DNA of 64,000 bases from Paracoccus salipaludis (GTDB lineage Bacteria; Pseudomonadota; Alphaproteobacteria; Rhodobacterales; Rhodobacteraceae): NCBI RefSeq assembly GCF_002287065.1, contig NZ_NSJZ01000005.1, forward strand, positions 62,001 to 126,000. Direction: 5' to 3'. This document shows positions 62,465 to 64,000 of this stretch, in pieces. Numbering within the stretch: the first letter of the stretch is position 1; every line of letters starts with the position of its first letter. The notes beneath the pieces were generated by a model. It made no database searches, was not told the origin of the DNA, and saw nothing but the letters and a program-made list of their open reading frames with translations. Position numbers and translations under genes: made by a program.

Positions 62465-63298
62465 CTAATCCGCCAGCCGCGCCGACACCGTCATGGGCCT
62501 GCCGCCGATCCGGTAATCCGCCGTCACCGTCAGGCCGGGCTTCGCCTCGACCAGCGGGCTGAGCGAACCCAGCGAGATCATCTGCCCCGGTTCCAGCCGC
62601 GCGCCGCCATGGCCGATCAGCCACAGCACCACGTCCAGAGGATGGCCCAGCAGCATCTCGCCCGTGCCGGTCACGGGTTCCGCGCCCCCGGCCTTCAGGC
62701 TGACCGTCAGCGCGGCGAGGTCGGCCACCGGGTCCGGCAGGTCGGCCATGGCCACCCCCTGCCCGATCACCCCGCGCCAGGGGATCACCCCATAGGCGGC
62801 CATGATCGGCCCGGTGGGCTTCACGCCCTCGGCCAGCGCCATGTCGGGCAGTTCGATGAAGGGCCGCACGTCGGACAGGCTGGCCGCGACCTGTTCCCGC
62901 GTGGTGGCCTCGTTGATGGCGGCGTCGGCGACGGTCACGACCAGGTCCGCCTCGTAGAAGGGCGAGCGGCTGCCCGCCAGGGACACCTCGGACCCGTCCT
63001 TCAGGATCATCGGCGCGAACAGCGCCCCCGCGACGGGGGCGGTGACGCCGAAGCGTTCCTGCGCGGGCTTCGAGGTGAAGCCGACCTTCCAGCCGACGGG
63101 CGACCCCATCTCGGCCTGAAGCACCTGGCGATAGGCATCATAGGCGCAGGCGGCATCCTCGACGGTGGCGGCGCCCGGATCGGGCAGGCGCTCGCCCGCC
63201 AGCCAGGCGCGCGCGGCCTCCTGCATCTGCGCGGGCGGCGGGCAGTCGGCCAGCGCCGGCCCCGCGGCCAGCACCAGCGCGGCAGCGATCAGTTTCAT
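62465..63298 (-). CDS. Exported 2-keto-4-pentenoate hydratase-like (FAH-fold) protein
   Basis: A 277-residue protein of the MhpD/hydratase-decarboxylase group (FAH fold). After a clear signal peptide (MKLIAAALVLAAGPALADC) come WKVGFTSKPAQERFGV, PFYEADLVVTVADAAIN, RPFIELPDM and LGHPLDVVLWL, typical of the family. Members are normally cytosolic enzymes of aromatic breakdown, so export is unusual. GGGAGG 6 nt before the ATG confirms the start. No other catabolic gene is nearby, and the function is unknown. Confidence 0.82.
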   Translation of the reverse strand: MKLIAAALVLAAGPALADCPPPAQMQEAARAWLAGERLPDPGAATVEDAACAYDAYRQVLQAEMGSPVGWKVGFTSKPAQERFGVTAPVAGALFAPMILKDGSEVSLAGSRSPFYEADLVVTVADAAINEATTREQVAASLSDVRPFIELPDMALAEGVKPTGPIMAAYGVIPWRGVIGQGVAMADLPDPVADLAALTVSLKAGGAEPVTGTGEMLLGHPLDVVLWLIGHGGARLEPGQMISLGSLSPLVEAKPGLTVTADYRIGGRPMTVSARLAD

Positions 63299-63430
63299 GG
63301 GAACCTCCCCTTTCCCGTTCCGGTCAACGCTGCCAGCGGGCCCCGCCCCTGTCCAATGGAATCCGGCAGCCCGGTTCCAAAGCCGCGCTGGCCCCTCTAG
63401 AACGGCAAGGTTCCGTGTGAAGGCCCGACC

Positions 63431-64000
63431 ATGACCGACCAGCCGACCCCGATGATGGCCCAGTATCTCGCGATCCGCGAGGCCAACCCCGGCGCGCTGC
63501 TGTTCTACCGGATGGGCGATTTCTACGAGATGTTCTTCGAGGACGCGGTTTCCGCCGCCGCCGCGCTGGACATCGCCCTGACCAGGCGCGGCACGCACGG
63601 GGGCGAGCCGATCCCCATGTGCGGCGTCCCCGTCCATGCCGCCGAAAGCTATCTGCTGACCCTGATCCGCAAGGGCTTCCGCGTCGCCATCGCCGAGCAG
63701 ATGGAGGACCCGGCCGAGGCGAAGAAGCGCGGCTCCAAGTCGGTCGTCGCCCGCGACGTGGTGCGGCTGGTGACGCCCGGCACGTTGACCGAAGAATCGC
63801 TGCTGGAAGCGCGGCGGCACAACTTCCTCGCCGCCTTCGCCACGGTGCGGGACGATTGCGCGCTGGCCTGGGTGGACATTTCCACGGGCGCGTTGCGGGT
63901 CGCCCCCTGCCCGCAGGTGCGGCTGGGGCCGGAGCTCGCCCGCCACGCCCCGCGCGAGTTACTGGCGCTGGACGGATCACGGCTGGACGACATCGCCGCC
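63431..64000 (+). CDS. mutS: DNA mismatch repair protein MutS (5' part)
   Basis: The first 190 codons of mutS; the gene continues beyond the window. Domain I includes the mismatch-reading Phe in [19 protein letters not shown] (FYE motif), followed by [34 protein letters not shown] and [15 protein letters not shown]. No stop occurs before the end. It is divergent from the hydratase-like gene. Confidence 0.95.
   Translation, partial: MTDQPTPMMAQYLAIREANPGALLFYRMGDFYEMFFEDAVSAAAALDIALTRRGTHGGEPIPMCGVPVHAAESYLLTLIRKGFRVAIAEQMEDPAEAKKRGSKSVVARDVVRLVTPGTLTEESLLEARRHNFLAAFATVRDDCALAWVDISTGALRVAPCPQVRLGPELARHAPRELLALDGSRLDDIAA

Noticed and set aside
56758..63946. Several long antisense frames over the transporter, trhO and maeB
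   Set aside because: They lack ribosome binding sites and motifs, and mirror strong genes on the other strand.
1..64000. CRISPR arrays, tRNA and rRNA genes, transposases, integrases and attachment sites
   Set aside because: Intergenic gaps are short; I saw no regularly spaced repeats, cloverleaf patterns, terminal inverted repeats with a transposase, or phage genes.

Overview
The window is a 64 kb stretch of very GC-rich chromosomal DNA. It looks like an alphaproteobacterium of the Rhodobacteraceae, most probably Paracoccus or a close relative. The best evidence is the bc1 complex operon. Its order is fbcF-fbcB-fbcC (petABC), its Rieske protein starts at a GTG and reads much like the Paracoccus protein as I remember it, and its cytochrome c1 carries a very long acidic Ala/Pro/Glu-rich insertion before the haem domain, a Paracoccus trait. 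Gene density is high, starts include TTG and GTG, and stop-start overlaps are frequent. I see no rRNA, tRNA, CRISPR array, insertion sequence or prophage gene.

Layout. 0-7.4 kb: FAD oxidoreductase, valS with a DUF1992 gene, and a divergent HxlR-controlled cluster of two VOC proteins and a tandem DUF1428 protein. 7.4-11 kb: Lrp regulator with a PLP decarboxylase, and metF divergent from metR around a MetR box. 11-17.3 kb: DUF4126 protein, inositol-phosphatase, EamA transporter, lytic transglycosylase, dapA and an SMR pump. 17.3-24 kb: HisC-like aminotransferase with a ThDP enzyme, K+ channel-like protein, smpB, sulfurtransferase, tyrB-type aminotransferase and a DUF1127 protein. 24-31.6 kb: rsmE/ubiA (divergent, almost no spacer), OmpA-like protein, prmA, msrA, P1 peptidase and an SH3/DUF1236 protein. 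31.7-41.4 kb: succinate-semialdehyde dehydrogenase, a broken serralysin/RTX gene, thiolase, a STAS/HATPase partner-switch pair, uvrC, and an SDR - 37-aa protein - S49 peptidase operon. 41.7-49.5 kb: a sulfate ABC transporter operon and the bc1 operon. 49.7-56.7 kb: glycosyltransferase with an 18-19-repeat MORN protein, nadE, a Phd/VapC-type toxin-antitoxin pair, and pncB/pncA. 56.9-64 kb: DASS transporter, trhO, an orphan protein, maeB, an exported hydratase-like protein, and the 5' part of mutS, which runs off the window.

Most genes are ordinary housekeeping functions: translation (valS, smpB, rsmE, prmA, trhO), NAD synthesis and salvage (nadE, pncB, pncA), respiration (petABC, ubiA), sulfur uptake, and repair (uvrC, mutS). 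The less usual items are the HxlR cluster with its palindromic operator, the RTX pseudogene with two same-type frameshifts, a 37-codon membrane ORF between the S49 peptidase and the SDR, a MORN protein built from a four-repeat block and coupled to a glycosyltransferase, the ThDP enzyme with a tethered amphipathic tail, and a 298-bp intergenic region with DnaA-box-like sites beside an AT-rich stretch. I did not find a clearly new multi-gene defence or mobile system. All homology calls come from reading motifs by eye, not from database searches.
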